Assembly (NCBI RefSeq): GCF_900114655.1
Contig: NZ_FOTT01000001.1
Location: 192,973-256,972, forward strand
Source of the DNA: Candidatus Frackibacter sp. WG13
GTDB taxonomy: Bacteria; Bacillota; Halanaerobiia; Halobacteroidales; Acetohalobiaceae
DNA length: 64,000 nt
Direction of reading: 5' to 3'
Shown here: positions 41,433 through 52,302 of the stretch, piece after piece
Layout: each line of letters starts with the position of its first letter
Position numbering within the stretch: the stretch's first letter is position 1
Translations under genes and position numbers: made by a program
Notes under the pieces: model-generated
What the model was told of the DNA's origin: nothing
The model's database searches: none
What the model saw: the letters and a program-made list of their open reading frames with translations, nothing else

Positions 41433-41993
41433 TTAGTCCCACCATGTTTCTCCTACTAATCTATCTAAAATTATTGATGCAGCACTTCGTACGGAAAGAT
41501 GATTATATTCCCCTCTACCATAGACAGGTTCTAAAATATAGTCTGCACTCTCCATTACTTCTTTAGTCAAACCCCAACCGGTTCCTAATAAGACCAAGTA
41601 CGGTTCATCTTGATTATGAATCCTGTCTCTTAAATCCTGATAACTGATAGTATTATCATATTTGCGAGCATCAGTAGTAACTACTACTGGCTCAATTCCG
41701 ACCTCTTCTTCTATATCTTGAATAACCTCTCCTACGTTAGATTTAACATCTAAAATAGAGAAGGCTTCTTGCCGATCTGGATTATATTCTGCGCCAAAGT
41801 CACTAGCCCAATACTCTCTCATTCTTGCTACTAATTCTTGTTGTGAATCAAGGTGATTTACAATATAATATTTATTTAAATTATAAGTTCGACTAGCTCG
41901 TGCTATATCATGTAAATCTAAGTTAGTTACTGTAGTTGTAATCTCTTTAAAATTTTTATTATAAACTGGATTATGTACTAAGCTTAAATACAA
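41433..41993 (-). CDS. SPOUT-family RNA methyltransferase (TM1570/PF09936 type)
   Basis: 186 aa. YLSLVHNPVYNKNFKEITTTVTNLDLHDIARA at the N-terminus and the knot-forming LVLLGTGWGLTKEVME..YNHLSVRSAASIILDRL at the C-terminus match the small RNA methyltransferases normally found beside trmD. The RNA target is not known. It lies 8 bases after trmD and is co-transcribed with it. Confidence 0.88.
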   Translation of the reverse strand: MYLSLVHNPVYNKNFKEITTTVTNLDLHDIARASRTYNLNKYYIVNHLDSQQELVARMREYWASDFGAEYNPDRQEAFSILDVKSNVGEVIQDIEEEVGIEPVVVTTDARKYDNTISYQDLRDRIHNQDEPYLVLLGTGWGLTKEVMESADYILEPVYGRGEYNHLSVRSAASIILDRLVGETWWD

Positions 41994-42001
41994 ATTAGAA
42001 A

Positions 42002-42757
42002 TTAAATTTCACCTCCAAGCTCCTTTTCTTCCTTTGAATCTTTAATTTTATTCAATAACTCTTTCTCTTCACTAGTTAAATCTATATCTTCTAATAAGTC
42101 AGGGCGTCTAATAATAGTTCTTTTTAGTGCTTCTTTTTGACGCCATTCAGCTATCTTTTGATGATTCCCACTTAATAATATTGCTGGCACCTCTAACCCT
42201 CTAAATTCCCTAGGACGAGTATAATGTGGATAGTCTAAGATACCTTGATAGAATGAGTCTTCAATAGCAGATTCCTCTGTTCCTAGAACTCCTGGAACCA
42301 TCCTTGCTACAGCATCAATTAAGACTAGCGCTGGAAATTCACCTCCGGTCAAAACATAGTCTCCAATAGAGATCTCTTCATCTATTAATTCCTTCCTTAC
42401 TCTCTCATCTACCCCTTCATATCTACCACAGAGAATAACTAGGTGCTCTTCTTCAGCTAATCTTTTAGCTATATCTTGATTAAATACTTTACCTTGCGGC
42501 GACATAAAGATAGTCTTACTATCCCTACTCTTTACTGCCTCTACTGCCCTAAAGATTGGTTCGGGCTTCATTACCATGCCAGCACCACCGCCATAAGAAT
42601 AATCGTCGACATTCTTATGTTTATTCAATGCAAAGTCACGAATATCGGTAACCTTTACATCAATTAAACTTTGCTCTTGAGCTTTCTTTAGAATACTTTC
42701 ATTTAAAGGACCATTAAATATCTCTGGAAAAATACTCAATATATCAAACTTAATCAT
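42002..42757 (-). CDS. trmD: tRNA (guanine-N1-)-methyltransferase TrmD
   Basis: 251 aa. [29 protein letters not shown], and the SAM-binding knot [25 protein letters not shown]. Methylates G37 of tRNAs with CNN anticodons. Standard position between rimM and rplS. A C-terminal tail of about 20 charged residues is longer than usual. Confidence 0.97.
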   Translation of the reverse strand: MIKFDILSIFPEIFNGPLNESILKKAQEQSLIDVKVTDIRDFALNKHKNVDDYSYGGGAGMVMKPEPIFRAVEAVKSRDSKTIFMSPQGKVFNQDIAKRLAEEEHLVILCGRYEGVDERVRKELIDEEISIGDYVLTGGEFPALVLIDAVARMVPGVLGTEESAIEDSFYQGILDYPHYTRPREFRGLEVPAILLSGNHQKIAEWRQKEALKRTIIRRPDLLEDIDLTSEEKELLNKIKDSKEEKELGGEI

Positions 42758-42768
42758 AAATAATCACC

Positions 42769-43275
42769 TTATAATAAACCTTTAATTGGCTTAATAGTCA
42801 TCTTACCTGTTTCCAAATCTACTTTTGTAACTACCTTTTTTAAAGCTGGGATTAGATATTCATCTTGCTTTGACCTAACTACATATACATCATTGCTGCC
42901 AGTTTCTAAGATATCTTTAATCTCTCCTAAGACTCTTCCTTCAACAGTAACCACTTCTAAACCTAAGATATCATGCAAGTAATAGTGCTCTTCTGGAAGT
43001 TCAATTGCTTCCTCAGGTGCAATCTTAACTAATGCATCTTTCAATTCAATTGCAGCACCTATATCATCAAACCCAACAAACTTTAAAATTACAAACTGTT
43101 TATGATACCGCAAACTTTCAATAATTACTTCCTGTTGTTGACTATCTTTTTCTAAAACTACTCTCTCTAATAACTCAAATCTCTCTGGATAATCAGTTAA
43201 AGGCATCACCCTTACTTCGCCTTTATTGCCTTGATGTTTGGTTATTCGTCCAATAGTAATTAAATCTTCTGTCAT
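42769..43275 (-). CDS. rimM: 16S rRNA processing protein RimM
   Basis: 168 aa from the ATG at 43275 (AGAGGTG six bases upstream); the longer frame adds only three residues. ITIGRITKHQGNKGEVRV and the PRC-barrel segment ILGLEVVTVEGRVLGEI..YLIPALKKVV are typical. Assists 30S head maturation. 12 bases before trmD. Confidence 0.96.
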   Translation of the reverse strand: MTEDLITIGRITKHQGNKGEVRVMPLTDYPERFELLERVVLEKDSQQQEVIIESLRYHKQFVILKFVGFDDIGAAIELKDALVKIAPEEAIELPEEHYYLHDILGLEVVTVEGRVLGEIKDILETGSNDVYVVRSKQDEYLIPALKKVVTKVDLETGKMTIKPIKGLL

Positions 43276-43355
43276 AAAAAACACCTCTTGAATTCTAATT
43301 ACAATACATTACTTAGTTTAAACTATTCTAAAAAAATGATACTCTAATGACTAAT

Positions 43356-43381
43356 AGAGCTAGAGTTTTACCTCTAGCTCT
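43356..43381 (-). terminator. hairpin between the KH gene and rimM
   Basis: Perfect stem AGAGCTAGAG/CTCTAGCTCT (43356-43365 with 43372-43381) with a six-base loop. The following minus-strand sequence has no strong T run, so it may be only an attenuating terminator or a processing site in the rpsP operon. Confidence 0.5.
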
Positions 43382-43397
43382 CTCATTTAAGTAATTA

Positions 43398-43640
43398 TTA
43401 TTGAATAATTTCTACAATTACTCGTTTTCCTTCTTTAGTAGCTGCTGCTTTAACTACAGTTCTAATGGCTTTAGCTATTCTACCTCTCTTACCAATAACT
43501 TTCCCCATATCCTCTTCAGCTACCTGTAATTCCAGAATTACTGATTTAGCACCCTCGACTTCATTAACCTTTACTTGCTTAGGATTATCAACAATCGAAC
43601 GAGAAATTAACTCTACTAATTCTTTCAAAATATCAGACAC
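43398..43640 (-). CDS. khpA: KH-domain RNA-binding protein (KhpA/YlqC)
   Basis: 80 aa. A single KH domain with the loop VIGKRGRIAKAIRTVVKAAA. RNA-binding partner of KhpB, usually encoded between rpsP and rimM as here. It controls cell-division and other mRNAs in some Firmicutes. Confidence 0.94.
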   Translation of the reverse strand: MSDILKELVELISRSIVDNPKQVKVNEVEGAKSVILELQVAEEDMGKVIGKRGRIAKAIRTVVKAAATKEGKRVIVEIIQ

Positions 43641-43666
43641 CTCCTAAAGTAACAAACTGATGTCTA

Positions 43667-43933
43667 CTACCTCTTTAATTCATCAAATTTTTTCATGATA
43701 CCCTCTCTTTTGAACAGTGTCTTAATTGTGTCTGAAGGTTTCGCTCCATTCTGCAACCATTCCAAAGCTCTCTCCTCATCAATCTTAACTGTCTTAGGTT
43801 CAGTCGTTGGGTTATAATAGCCTAGTTCTTCAATGAATCTACCATCACGAGGCTTACGAGAATCAGCAACTACCAATCTATAAGAAGGATTCCGTTTCGC
43901 ACCCATTCTTTTTAATCTAATCTTAACTGCCAT
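43667..43933 (-). CDS. rpsP: 30S ribosomal protein S16
   Basis: 88 aa from the ATG at 43933, with AAGGAGG nine bases upstream. [20 protein letters not shown] and [24 protein letters not shown] are the S16 signature. Lies between ffh and the KH protein, the usual order. Confidence 0.98.
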   Translation of the reverse strand: MAVKIRLKRMGAKRNPSYRLVVADSRKPRDGRFIEELGYYNPTTEPKTVKIDEERALEWLQNGAKPSDTIKTLFKREGIMKKFDELKR

Positions 43934-43984
43934 ATTTATCACCTCCTTAAAATGATTGAATATTATTAGCTAAATAAATCTATT

Positions 43985-45337
43985 CTAAAAGAATGGAAAC
44001 TTACCACCAAGTCCGCCTCCACCTTTTTTCATGCCTTTTTGCATATCTCCAAACTGCTTCATCATCTTCTTAGTCTGTTTAAATTGTTTTAATAAACGGT
44101 TTACATCCTGGACTTTAGTACCGCTTCCTTTAGCAATTCTTCGACGACGGCTACCATTAATAATACTAGGCTCTCTTCGCTCTTCTGGAGTCATAGAATT
44201 GATGATTGCTTCAATTTGATCTAAATGGCTCTCATCCATATCCATTCCTTTTAGCTTCTTCACTTTTCCCATGCCAGGAATCATATCCATGATCTGATCT
44301 AAAGGCCCCATATTTCGAACTTGTCCCATCTGTTCTTTGAAATCCTCTAAAGTAAACTCTTCTTTACGTAGTTTCTGCTCTAATTCTTTAGCCTTATCAG
44401 CATCCATGCTCTGTTCGGCTTTCTCAATTAAACTTAACACATCACCCATACCTAAGATTCTCGAAGCCATGCGATCAGGATGGAATGGTTCTAAATCATC
44501 TAATTTCTCACCCATACCAGCAAATTTAATCGGTTTACCTGTTACCTCACGAATGGATAAAGCCGCACCACCACGAGCATCTCCATCTAATTTAGTTAAT
44601 GCAATGCCATCGACTCCTAAAGCATTGTCGAAGTTTTCAGCCACGTTAACTGCATCCTGTCCAGTCATTGCATCAACCACTAGTAAAATCTCTTGTGGCT
44701 TAACAGCTGCTTTAATATTCTTTAGTTCATCCATTAATGTCTCATCTATGTGTAGTCTACCAGCCGTATCTATGATCACAACATCACGTCCATTAGATTC
44801 AGCGTGATTAACACCTGCTTTAGCAATATCAACTGGGTCCTGTTTATCCCCCATAGAGAAGACAGGTTGATCTAGCCTTTCTCCTAAGACTTGTAACTGC
44901 TTAATAGCTGCTGGACGATAAACATCACCAGCGACTAATAATGGTCTTCTCCCTTTCTTATGAAGATGTTTCGCTAGTTTACCAACAGTCGTTGTCTTAC
45001 CTGCTCCTTGTAATCCAACTAACATAATAACTGTTGGCGGTTCAGGAGCTAAGGTTAATTTACTTTGGGTTCCTCCCATTAATTCTGTTAACTCTTCATT
45101 AACTATCTTAATAACTTGTTGTCCTGGAGTTAAACTTTCTAATACTTCATGTCCAACTGCTCTCTCTTCAATATCCTTAATAAAACTCTTTACTACTCGA
45201 AAGTTAACATCTGCTTCTAATAAAGCTAACTTGACTTCACGCAAAGCAGCCTTAACATCTTTTTCTGACAACTTACCTTTGCCGCGCAACTTATCAAATG
45301 TGCCTTGCAATTTTTCAGCTAGACCTTCAAATACCAC
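43985..45337 (-). CDS. ffh: signal recognition particle GTPase Ffh
   Basis: 450 aa. N domain, then G domain with [15 protein letters not shown] (G1), DTAGRLHID (G3) and [10 protein letters not shown] (G4), and the methionine-rich M domain ([31 protein letters not shown]) that binds signal peptides and 4.5S RNA. Targets membrane proteins with FtsY. No 4.5S RNA gene is seen in this window. Confidence 0.98.
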   Translation of the reverse strand: MVFEGLAEKLQGTFDKLRGKGKLSEKDVKAALREVKLALLEADVNFRVVKSFIKDIEERAVGHEVLESLTPGQQVIKIVNEELTELMGGTQSKLTLAPEPPTVIMLVGLQGAGKTTTVGKLAKHLHKKGRRPLLVAGDVYRPAAIKQLQVLGERLDQPVFSMGDKQDPVDIAKAGVNHAESNGRDVVIIDTAGRLHIDETLMDELKNIKAAVKPQEILLVVDAMTGQDAVNVAENFDNALGVDGIALTKLDGDARGGAALSIREVTGKPIKFAGMGEKLDDLEPFHPDRMASRILGMGDVLSLIEKAEQSMDADKAKELEQKLRKEEFTLEDFKEQMGQVRNMGPLDQIMDMIPGMGKVKKLKGMDMDESHLDQIEAIINSMTPEERREPSIINGSRRRRIAKGSGTKVQDVNRLLKQFKQTKKMMKQFGDMQKGMKKGGGGLGGKFPFF

Positions 45338-45358
45338 TTTCTAAGTCCCCTCCTTATA

Positions 45359-45709
45359 TTAATCACTTAGCTCACCTAAATCATCAACAATTTCTAATAG
45401 AGACTTCACTTCTTTATCATCAATCTGATTGGCTATCTTATCAACAATATTAGCTAACTTTTTAACTTTAACTTGATTCTTCTTATGTTTCTTTACTAAA
45501 CCTAACTTTGCTTCGTAATCTTCTAAAGCAGCCTCAGCTCTCTGCAAATTATCATAAACAGCCTGACGACTAATACTATATTCATCAGCAATCTCTCCTA
45601 AAGATAGATCATGATAAAAATAGAGCCTTATCATCTCTTGCTGCCTTTCAGTTAACAACTCTTCATAAAAAGCAAATAAATTTCCAATTCTAACGGCTCG
45701 TTCTAACAA
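45359..45709 (-). CDS. YlxM/UPF0122 family SRP-associated protein
   Basis: About 116 aa. Sigma-factor-4-like helix-turn-helix (YFYHDLSLGEIADEYSISRQAVYDNLQRAEA). I start it at the TTG at 45709, where AGGTGATC provides a ribosome site; the frame opens three codons earlier with GTG. Encoded between ftsY and ffh as in Bacillus. It probably stimulates SRP GTPase action. Confidence 0.9.
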   Translation of the reverse strand: MLERAVRIGNLFAFYEELLTERQQEMIRLYFYHDLSLGEIADEYSISRQAVYDNLQRAEAALEDYEAKLGLVKKHKKNQVKVKKLANIVDKIANQIDDKEVKSLLEIVDDLGELSD

Positions 45710-45807
45710 ACAGATCACCTACAATCTCTGTTAAGCAAAAATACTTTACAGCCGATAGTATAACATAGTCTCCTTCTGCTGTCAAGCAAGAATTAATCAT
45801 TATTCGA

Positions 45808-46956
45808 TTACTCATCATCAAATAATGCTTCAATAAATGCTTCTGCCTCAAAATCTTGTAAGTCCTCTACAGCTTCTCCTACTCCAATTAACTTAATTGG
45901 AATATCCAGTTCTTCTTTAATAGCTAATATAACTCCACCCTTAGCTGTACCATCTAACTTAGTCAACGCAATTCCATCTACCTTAACTGCTTTATTAAAG
46001 GTTTTAGCTTGAGTAATCGCATTCTGTCCTGTCGTCGCATCTAATACCAATAACACCTCTACTCTAGCCCCATCTGCTTCCCGACCGATAATCTTTCTAA
46101 CCTTTCTTAATTCCTGCATTAAGTTATCTTGTGTATGTAAACGTCCAGCAGTATCTACTATTAATAAATCAATACCACGAGATTTAGCTGCTTGTACAGC
46201 ATCATAAGCTACTGCTGCTGCATCAGCTCCTTCTTGATGAGAAATGATATCTACACCTACTCTGCCACCCCAAGTCTCTAACTGTTCAATAGCCGCTGCT
46301 CTAAATGTATCTCCTGCCGCTAACAAGACTTCCTGGTCGTTCATCTTAGCTCGTTGTGCTATCTTACCAATAGTCGTTGTCTTCCCAACTCCATTAACAC
46401 CAACTACCATTAAGATAGTTAATTGATGTTCATCATAGACATCATCTAAACCACCACTTAATATGTCCTGTAACTGCTCTTTGAAGACCTCTTGCAATTC
46501 AGCAGGATCTTTAATCTTCCTTTCATCTGCTTTCTGTCTTAATTCATCGACCATCTTCATTGTAGTATGTACTCCAACATCAGCTTGGATTAAGATCTCT
46601 TCTAGTTCTTCATATAATTCATCATCTATCTTGCTACGCCCTGTAAACAGGTTATTTACTTGTGAAGCAAAAACATCTCTCGTCTTGTCTAGGCCATTCT
46701 TTAAACGAGAAAAGAAACCTCCTTCTTCTTCTTCTTCTTCTTCTTCTCCTTCAACTTCTGCTTCCTCTTCAGCTTCATCAGGATTATGAGCTTCAAACTG
46801 AGAAAAAAGTCCTCCCGAAGTTGCTTCTTCCTTTTTAGCTTTTACTTCTTCTTGCTTTGCTGATTCTTTCTTTTCTTCAACTTCTTTTAAATCCTGCTCT
46901 TCTTTCTTCTTCTTTTCTTTCTTCTTTTTGCCTCTCCCAAATAACTTTCTAAACAT
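45808..46956 (-). CDS. ftsY: signal recognition particle receptor FtsY
   Basis: 382 aa. A highly charged Lys/Glu-rich A domain (about 1-80, with a run of acidic residues near 67-77) is followed by the NG domain: GVNGVGKTTTIGKIA, DTAGRLHTQDNLMQEL, TKLDGTAKGG. The start ATG follows a run of nine G's with GGAG. Docks SRP on the membrane. Confidence 0.97.
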   Translation of the reverse strand: MFRKLFGRGKKKKEKKKKEEQDLKEVEEKKESAKQEEVKAKKEEATSGGLFSQFEAHNPDEAEEEAEVEGEEEEEEEEGGFFSRLKNGLDKTRDVFASQVNNLFTGRSKIDDELYEELEEILIQADVGVHTTMKMVDELRQKADERKIKDPAELQEVFKEQLQDILSGGLDDVYDEHQLTILMVVGVNGVGKTTTIGKIAQRAKMNDQEVLLAAGDTFRAAAIEQLETWGGRVGVDIISHQEGADAAAVAYDAVQAAKSRGIDLLIVDTAGRLHTQDNLMQELRKVRKIIGREADGARVEVLLVLDATTGQNAITQAKTFNKAVKVDGIALTKLDGTAKGGVILAIKEELDIPIKLIGVGEAVEDLQDFEAEAFIEALFDDE

Positions 46957-46998
46957 AAGACTCCCCCCCCATTATTTTCTTGCAATCTTATTAATATG

Positions 46999-48132
46999 TT
47001 ACTTAATCTCTATTGGTTTACATAAATCAGTATATTCTTGAGCAATCCCAAATCTCCTCTTTCTAATTTTAGCTTCTTCCTCCGGTGTATCTACTTCATA
47101 ATACTTCTGACCTACTTCTTCGTATTCATCGGCCAAGTCCGTCACCTTATCCTGTGTTTCAATTACGGTTGCTCCTTTTACCTGACCATCTTTATCGTGA
47201 CCGATAGCAATGATTGCTCTCCCCCAAGTTCCAGGACCGGCCATAGCATCTCCCATATGCATTACACCGGTTCCACCAGGATGAGTATGGACTATAATTA
47301 CATTCTCCGGAATAGTTTCACTATAAGCCTCTCGTAATGATATTCCGCTTATATCAGTAAAACTAGACGCTAACATCCGTGAAGGAACATATCCCATTCC
47401 ACCTACAACTATTTCCCCTTTTTTGACTACATGTCCATCTTCAATTATTCCCATAGCTGCAACTTCTCTACCTTGCTCAACCTCTATTGACTTATCAACT
47501 AACTCTTGCACGAATTCTTTATCAATTGAATTTACTTCAAACCTTTCTAACTCCCACTCTTCATTAGGTATATCTGTAATTGATAGTTCGCTCTCTTCTC
47601 TTTCTAATACTTCTAACTCCTGACTAATATCCAAATAATTAAGTCTTAAGCGTGATGACTCTTTTAAGATTTCTCTTTCTTCATCCATATCTTTAGCTGC
47701 TAATCTTTTAATCTGGATCTGTTCTGATTTAGTAGCTAAATCAAAGTATTCACCTTTAGGATAGACGATACCTACACCAGCTTCTTCAAACTGTTTAACA
47801 CCTAGACTGACAACCGGCAAATTAAAGATATTAATCCCACCAGTATCCACAATTAATCCTGTCTTACCAGGGTTAGTAGTAATTAATACTGCATTATCTG
47901 GCAGTTGATTAATCGCTTCTAACAATGATTTCCCATTTATTGATGTTACCTTTCCTAATAACATTCGATAAGGAAGACCAGAAATTCCACCATTTACAAT
48001 TTCAGACATACTATCAATATATCCTTCTTGATTAACAAAACCTATAGCACCTACTGATCTACCCTGACTTAATTCAATACTCCTGTCCACTAACTTGTCT
48101 ACTATCCGTTTAGAAATTCCATTTACTGTCAT
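46999..48132 (-). CDS. tandem JAMM-like domain protein of unknown function
   Basis: 377 aa formed by two related halves (about 8-175 and 205-345). Shared patterns are [19 protein letters not shown] with [19 protein letters not shown], and [12 protein letters not shown] with [12 protein letters not shown]. Only the second half has HTHP-x9-Asp ([14 protein letters not shown]), close to the JAMM zinc-protease motif HxHP-x6-S-x2-D, with His in place of the Ser. In the first half the His residues are lost. No signal peptide. It lies between smc and ftsY. I know no function. Confidence 0.65.
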   Translation of the reverse strand: MTVNGISKRIVDKLVDRSIELSQGRSVGAIGFVNQEGYIDSMSEIVNGGISGLPYRMLLGKVTSINGKSLLEAINQLPDNAVLITTNPGKTGLIVDTGGINIFNLPVVSLGVKQFEEAGVGIVYPKGEYFDLATKSEQIQIKRLAAKDMDEEREILKESSRLRLNYLDISQELEVLEREESELSITDIPNEEWELERFEVNSIDKEFVQELVDKSIEVEQGREVAAMGIIEDGHVVKKGEIVVGGMGYVPSRMLASSFTDISGISLREAYSETIPENVIIVHTHPGGTGVMHMGDAMAGPGTWGRAIIAIGHDKDGQVKGATVIETQDKVTDLADEYEEVGQKYYEVDTPEEEAKIRKRRFGIAQEYTDLCKPIEIK

Positions 48133-48205
48133 GTTACTCCTCCTTCAAAGACTATTATTATATTTTCCCACTCTTAAAAATATAATATACAATAAGAGTT
48201 GTTAG

Positions 48206-51200
48206 CTAACTCGCCAATTCTGATAATTTTAAAGAAACCATTTTAGACACCCCTGATTCTTGCATAGAAACTCCATAAAGAGTATCAGCTACTTTCATCG
48301 TTCCTTTGCGATGTGTAATTAAAATGAATTGGGCAATTGAAGCAAATTCCTTTAAAAATTCAGCAAAATGATCCACATTAGCCTCATCTAACGGTGCATC
48401 AATCTCATCGAGAATATAGAATGGACTAGGATTCACTTTTAAAAGTGCAAATATCAAGGCAATTGCTGTTAATGCTTTCTCTCCTCCGGACATTAACGAA
48501 AGCTTTTGTAATTTCTTGCCTGGTGGCTGAGCATTAATTTCAATCCCTGTCTCTAACAGATCATCAGGTTCATCTAATAATAGCTCAGCTTGTCCACCTC
48601 TAAATAGATCTGTAAATATATCTTCAAACTCAACCTTTATCTTTCTAAAGGCATCTTCAAACTTCTTTTGCATCGTTTCATTCATCTCTTCAATTACTTC
48701 TGTCAATGATTCTTTCGCCTCTATTAAGTCTGTATATTGTTCTTGCATAAAATCAAATCGTTCTTTAAGTGTTGCATATTCCTCAATCGCACCTAGATTT
48801 ACATGTCCTAATTTATTAATCTTCTTCTTTAATTGATCAATTCTAGTCTCTACTTCCTCATAACTATCTATTGATTCTCTCTCTTTTATTCTTTCTTCAA
48901 CTTCTACTTCGTAATTTTCTATTAACTTATCAGATATATTCTCTAACTTAACTTCTAGCTGAGCTTCTTTAACTTCATAATCATTTAACTCGGCCTGAAC
49001 TTCATTTAACTCTTTACGAATCCCTTTCGAGTCTTGTTGTAATTGATTAATTTCAGCTGATAATCCTGTCCTATCTTCCTGTAAAGTATTTAACTTTTCT
49101 TCCAATCTATCTTTCTGCTGATACATTTCTTCCTTTTGAGATACTAAATTAGTTTTTTGATCAGCTAAATTATCTTTCCTTCTAGTTAGTTTCTTAATCT
49201 CATCTTCTTTCTGATTAATACTAGTTTTAGCCTGCTGAATATTATTCTTAATTCTTTCTCCCTCTTGCTCTAAATTTAGCTTTTCTTGCTTAATTGTCGC
49301 TATTTTAACCTTTAAATCAGTAATCTCTTGATTATAATCCTCTTTTTTAATTTCAATCTCTTTAATTTTTTCATCAATCGAAGCAATAGTGCCCTCAATA
49401 CTTTGGTTTCCATTAGTTAAGAATGAAACCTCTTTTTTAACATTCTCCTCATCTCTTTTTAGACCTTCTAGTTCTTTCCTCAAAGCCTTCAAATACTTAT
49501 TTAATTGCGATTTAATAGTTTCTAATCTTGATATCTCTCTTTCTAATTGTTGATAATCTTTTCTTTTACCTGTTAAATCTAAATCTAATTTATGGATTAA
49601 ATCCTCTTCTCCCTTAATCTCTTCTTCAAGAACAACTAATCTATTTCTAACATCAATACCCTTATCTTCAATCTTATTTAACTTCAAGTCAGCTTCTTGG
49701 ACTTTTTCAGCTAACTCTTCTATCTGGCGACCACGACTTAATAGATTGGCATTATTATTATGTGAGCTACCCCCGGTCATTGAACCACCAGGATTAATAA
49801 CTTCTCCTTCTAAAGTGACTACTTTTACTCTCTGATTAGTCTTTCTAGAGATAGCAATTGCTGAATCAATATCACTAGCAATTATTATTCTTCCTAATAA
49901 GTTCTTAACCACCGGGTCAAACTTATCTTTGTATTCGATAATCTCTGCTGCTGTGCCTAAAGCTCCTGAATTATTTAGTGCTTTTGCTTCACTCTTTCTC
50001 AAATCGCGGGGAGTTACTAAGTTTAAAGGTAAGAATGTAGCTCGTCCAGCTTTATTCTTTTTAAGATAATTAATTGATTTCTTAGCATCTACCTCTTGGT
50101 CTACAACGATATTCTGCAATCTACTACCTAAAGCCACCTCAATAGCTGTTTCAAACTTTTTAGGCACTGTCAATAATTCAGCTACCACCCCATAGACCTT
50201 AGCAAACTCCGGATTATCTTTATGATACTGCAAGAGCCTCTTAACTCCTCTATAATATCCTTGGTATTTCTCTTGCATACCTTTTAACACATCTAATTTA
50301 GATTGATAATTATTCTGTTTTGCCTTTAATTGATTATACTTTTCTTGTAAACCTTGTAATTTCTCTTGCAAATTAGTTCGCTCTTCTTCCTTATCCTTAA
50401 CCTCTCTTTTCTTAGCTTTAAATTCCCGTTTAGTAGTTAGAATCTCTTCTTCAACTTCTGTTAATTCTTCTTTAAGGTTATTTAGAGTTAAATTGGTCTC
50501 TTCTTTTTTATCTTCTTTTTCTATTATTTCTTCTTTTATATCTTCAATCTGTCGTTTAATATTTTCTAACTGATTACGTTGTTTATTAATTTGATTTAAC
50601 TGTTCAATCATACTCTCTTTAGCGTCATCTTTACTGCCCTCTTTTTTCTTCAAGTCACTAATTATTGTCGCTAATTCCTCTTCTTTAGCCTGCAAATAAC
50701 TCTGCTGTTCTGTTAATTCTGTTTCAATCTTAGTTAATTTTTCTTCTTTTTTCTCTTTCTCCCCTTTTAAGTCTTCTATCTTTCCTTCTAAACCATCTAT
50801 TTCCTGCGCTAATTGTTTTAAACGATAATCAGCATTATTACGTTTTTCTTTTAAAATCTGAATTTTATTATTTATTCTCTCTATCTGACTTTCGGATTGA
50901 TACTTCTTATCTTTATTATGACTGATAGCTTCTATTATTTGGTCTAACTCCATATTTAATTTTTCTATTTTCGAATCATACTTAACTACCTGCGTCTTAA
51001 TTTGATTTGCTTTCTTATCTAATTCACTTCGTTTCTTGCCAACCTCAATCCTATTACTATCCATCTCACTATATCTATTTAAAAGCAAGTTAACTTCTAA
51101 ATTTTCTAATTCAGTATAGTACTCTTCATATTCCTCTGCCTTTTTAGCTTCTTTCTTTAAAGGGCCAACCTGTTTTTCTAACTCTCCAATAATATCAGTA

Positions 51201-51772
51201 ATTCTTTGTAAGTTATGTTCTGTTTCTTCTAATTTCTTAGTTGCTTTCTCCTTACGTTTCTTATGCTTAGTAATGCCTGCTGCTTCTTCAAATAGTTCTC
51301 TTCGTTCAGTCGATTTGCTACTTAAAATACTATCTACCTTACCTTGACCGATAATTGAATATGCTTCTTTCCCCATACCAGTACCCATAATCAACTCTTC
51401 TATATCTTTTAAACGACAGATTGAATTATTAATTAAGTAGTCACTCTCTCCTGACCGAGACACTCGTCTTCCAATCGTTACTTCATTATAATCTATAGGT
51501 AATTTCCCATCACTATTATCTAAGGTTAATTTCACCTCTGCAATTCCCAAAGGCTTCCGTTGACCACTACCCGCAAAAATAACATCTTCCATCTTACTTC
51601 CTCGTAATGACTTAGCACTCTGTTCACCTAAGACCCATCTAATAGCATCAGCAATATTACTCTTCCCGCTGCCATTAGGACCTAAAATTGCTGTAATATC
51701 TGATTCAAGTTCTAATTCTATCTCATTAGCAAACGATTTAAAACCATGCATCTCGATCTTCTTTAGATACAA
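48206..51772 (-). CDS. smc: chromosome partition protein Smc
   Basis: 1188 aa, full length. Walker A GPNGSGKSN (31-39) at the N-terminus, long coiled coils on either side of a hinge (KVYGVVAELLTVPKKFETAIEVALG..GEVINPGGSMTGGSS), then signature LMSGGEKALTAIAL and Walker B PFYILDEIDAPLD. Condenses and segregates DNA. Its partners ScpA and ScpB are encoded at 60434-61784. Confidence 0.98.
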   Translation of the reverse strand: MYLKKIEMHGFKSFANEIELELESDITAILGPNGSGKSNIADAIRWVLGEQSAKSLRGSKMEDVIFAGSGQRKPLGIAEVKLTLDNSDGKLPIDYNEVTIGRRVSRSGESDYLINNSICRLKDIEELIMGTGMGKEAYSIIGQGKVDSILSSKSTERRELFEEAAGITKHKKRKEKATKKLEETEHNLQRITDIIGELEKQVGPLKKEAKKAEEYEEYYTELENLEVNLLLNRYSEMDSNRIEVGKKRSELDKKANQIKTQVVKYDSKIEKLNMELDQIIEAISHNKDKKYQSESQIERINNKIQILKEKRNNADYRLKQLAQEIDGLEGKIEDLKGEKEKKEEKLTKIETELTEQQSYLQAKEEELATIISDLKKKEGSKDDAKESMIEQLNQINKQRNQLENIKRQIEDIKEEIIEKEDKKEETNLTLNNLKEELTEVEEEILTTKREFKAKKREVKDKEEERTNLQEKLQGLQEKYNQLKAKQNNYQSKLDVLKGMQEKYQGYYRGVKRLLQYHKDNPEFAKVYGVVAELLTVPKKFETAIEVALGSRLQNIVVDQEVDAKKSINYLKKNKAGRATFLPLNLVTPRDLRKSEAKALNNSGALGTAAEIIEYKDKFDPVVKNLLGRIIIASDIDSAIAISRKTNQRVKVVTLEGEVINPGGSMTGGSSHNNNANLLSRGRQIEELAEKVQEADLKLNKIEDKGIDVRNRLVVLEEEIKGEEDLIHKLDLDLTGKRKDYQQLEREISRLETIKSQLNKYLKALRKELEGLKRDEENVKKEVSFLTNGNQSIEGTIASIDEKIKEIEIKKEDYNQEITDLKVKIATIKQEKLNLEQEGERIKNNIQQAKTSINQKEDEIKKLTRRKDNLADQKTNLVSQKEEMYQQKDRLEEKLNTLQEDRTGLSAEINQLQQDSKGIRKELNEVQAELNDYEVKEAQLEVKLENISDKLIENYEVEVEERIKERESIDSYEEVETRIDQLKKKINKLGHVNLGAIEEYATLKERFDFMQEQYTDLIEAKESLTEVIEEMNETMQKKFEDAFRKIKVEFEDIFTDLFRGGQAELLLDEPDDLLETGIEINAQPPGKKLQKLSLMSGGEKALTAIALIFALLKVNPSPFYILDEIDAPLDEANVDHFAEFLKEFASIAQFILITHRKGTMKVADTLYGVSMQESGVSKMVSLKLSELAS

Positions 51773-51876
51773 TTATAGCCCTCCTTACCAAACTAAACCC
51801 TTGTTCTAAATAGCACTAAGTATTATTTTATCATAAATTAAAGAAAAAAGAAATAGCTACAAATCAACAAAACAAA

Positions 51877-51901
51877 ACCTACTCAATAGGTCTGAGTAGG
51901 T
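51877..51901 (-). terminator. terminator after spoVS
   Basis: Stem ACCTACTCA/TGAGTAGGT (51877-51885 with 51893-51901) followed on the minus strand by TTTGTTTTGTTG, 26 bases past the spoVS stop. Confidence 0.85.
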
Positions 51902-51926
51902 CAACTAAATACTAATCTATTAAATT

Positions 51927-52187
51927 TTATCTTGGTTCTACATAGAATTTAATGGCAGTTCTTTCTTCACCATTAATCTCTACTTCTGAAAATGCTGGGA
52001 CAGAAACTAAATCTATCCCACTAGGTGCCATAAACCCTCGTGCAATCGCAATCGCTTTAACTGCCTGGTTGACTGCTCCTGCGCCTATTGCCTGTAATTC
52101 AGCCTTATCTTCAGCTCTTAATACCGCTGCTAAAGCACCAGCAACTGACTTTGGTTTTGAATTAGATGCTATCTTTAGTACTTCCAT
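51927..52187 (-). CDS. spoVS: stage V sporulation protein S (SpoVS)
   Basis: 86 aa, the exact family length. LKIASNSKPKSVAGALAAVLR and AVNQAVKAIAIARGFMAPSGIDL are almost invariant. An Alba-like, probably nucleic acid-binding protein that affects coat and cell-division timing in sporulating Firmicutes and also occurs in non-sporulators. Its own terminator follows. Confidence 0.97.
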   Translation of the reverse strand: MEVLKIASNSKPKSVAGALAAVLRAEDKAELQAIGAGAVNQAVKAIAIARGFMAPSGIDLVSVPAFSEVEINGEERTAIKFYVEPR

Positions 52188-52302
52188 CTTTCTCCTCCTT
52201 TTGTTTTCAAATTTGATTTCATCTTCTTTACTACTATGTATAGTTCATCTGATACTTATATTATTCATTAAAAGTAAAAAAAAGCCTTCTTTTTACAAAG
52301 AT

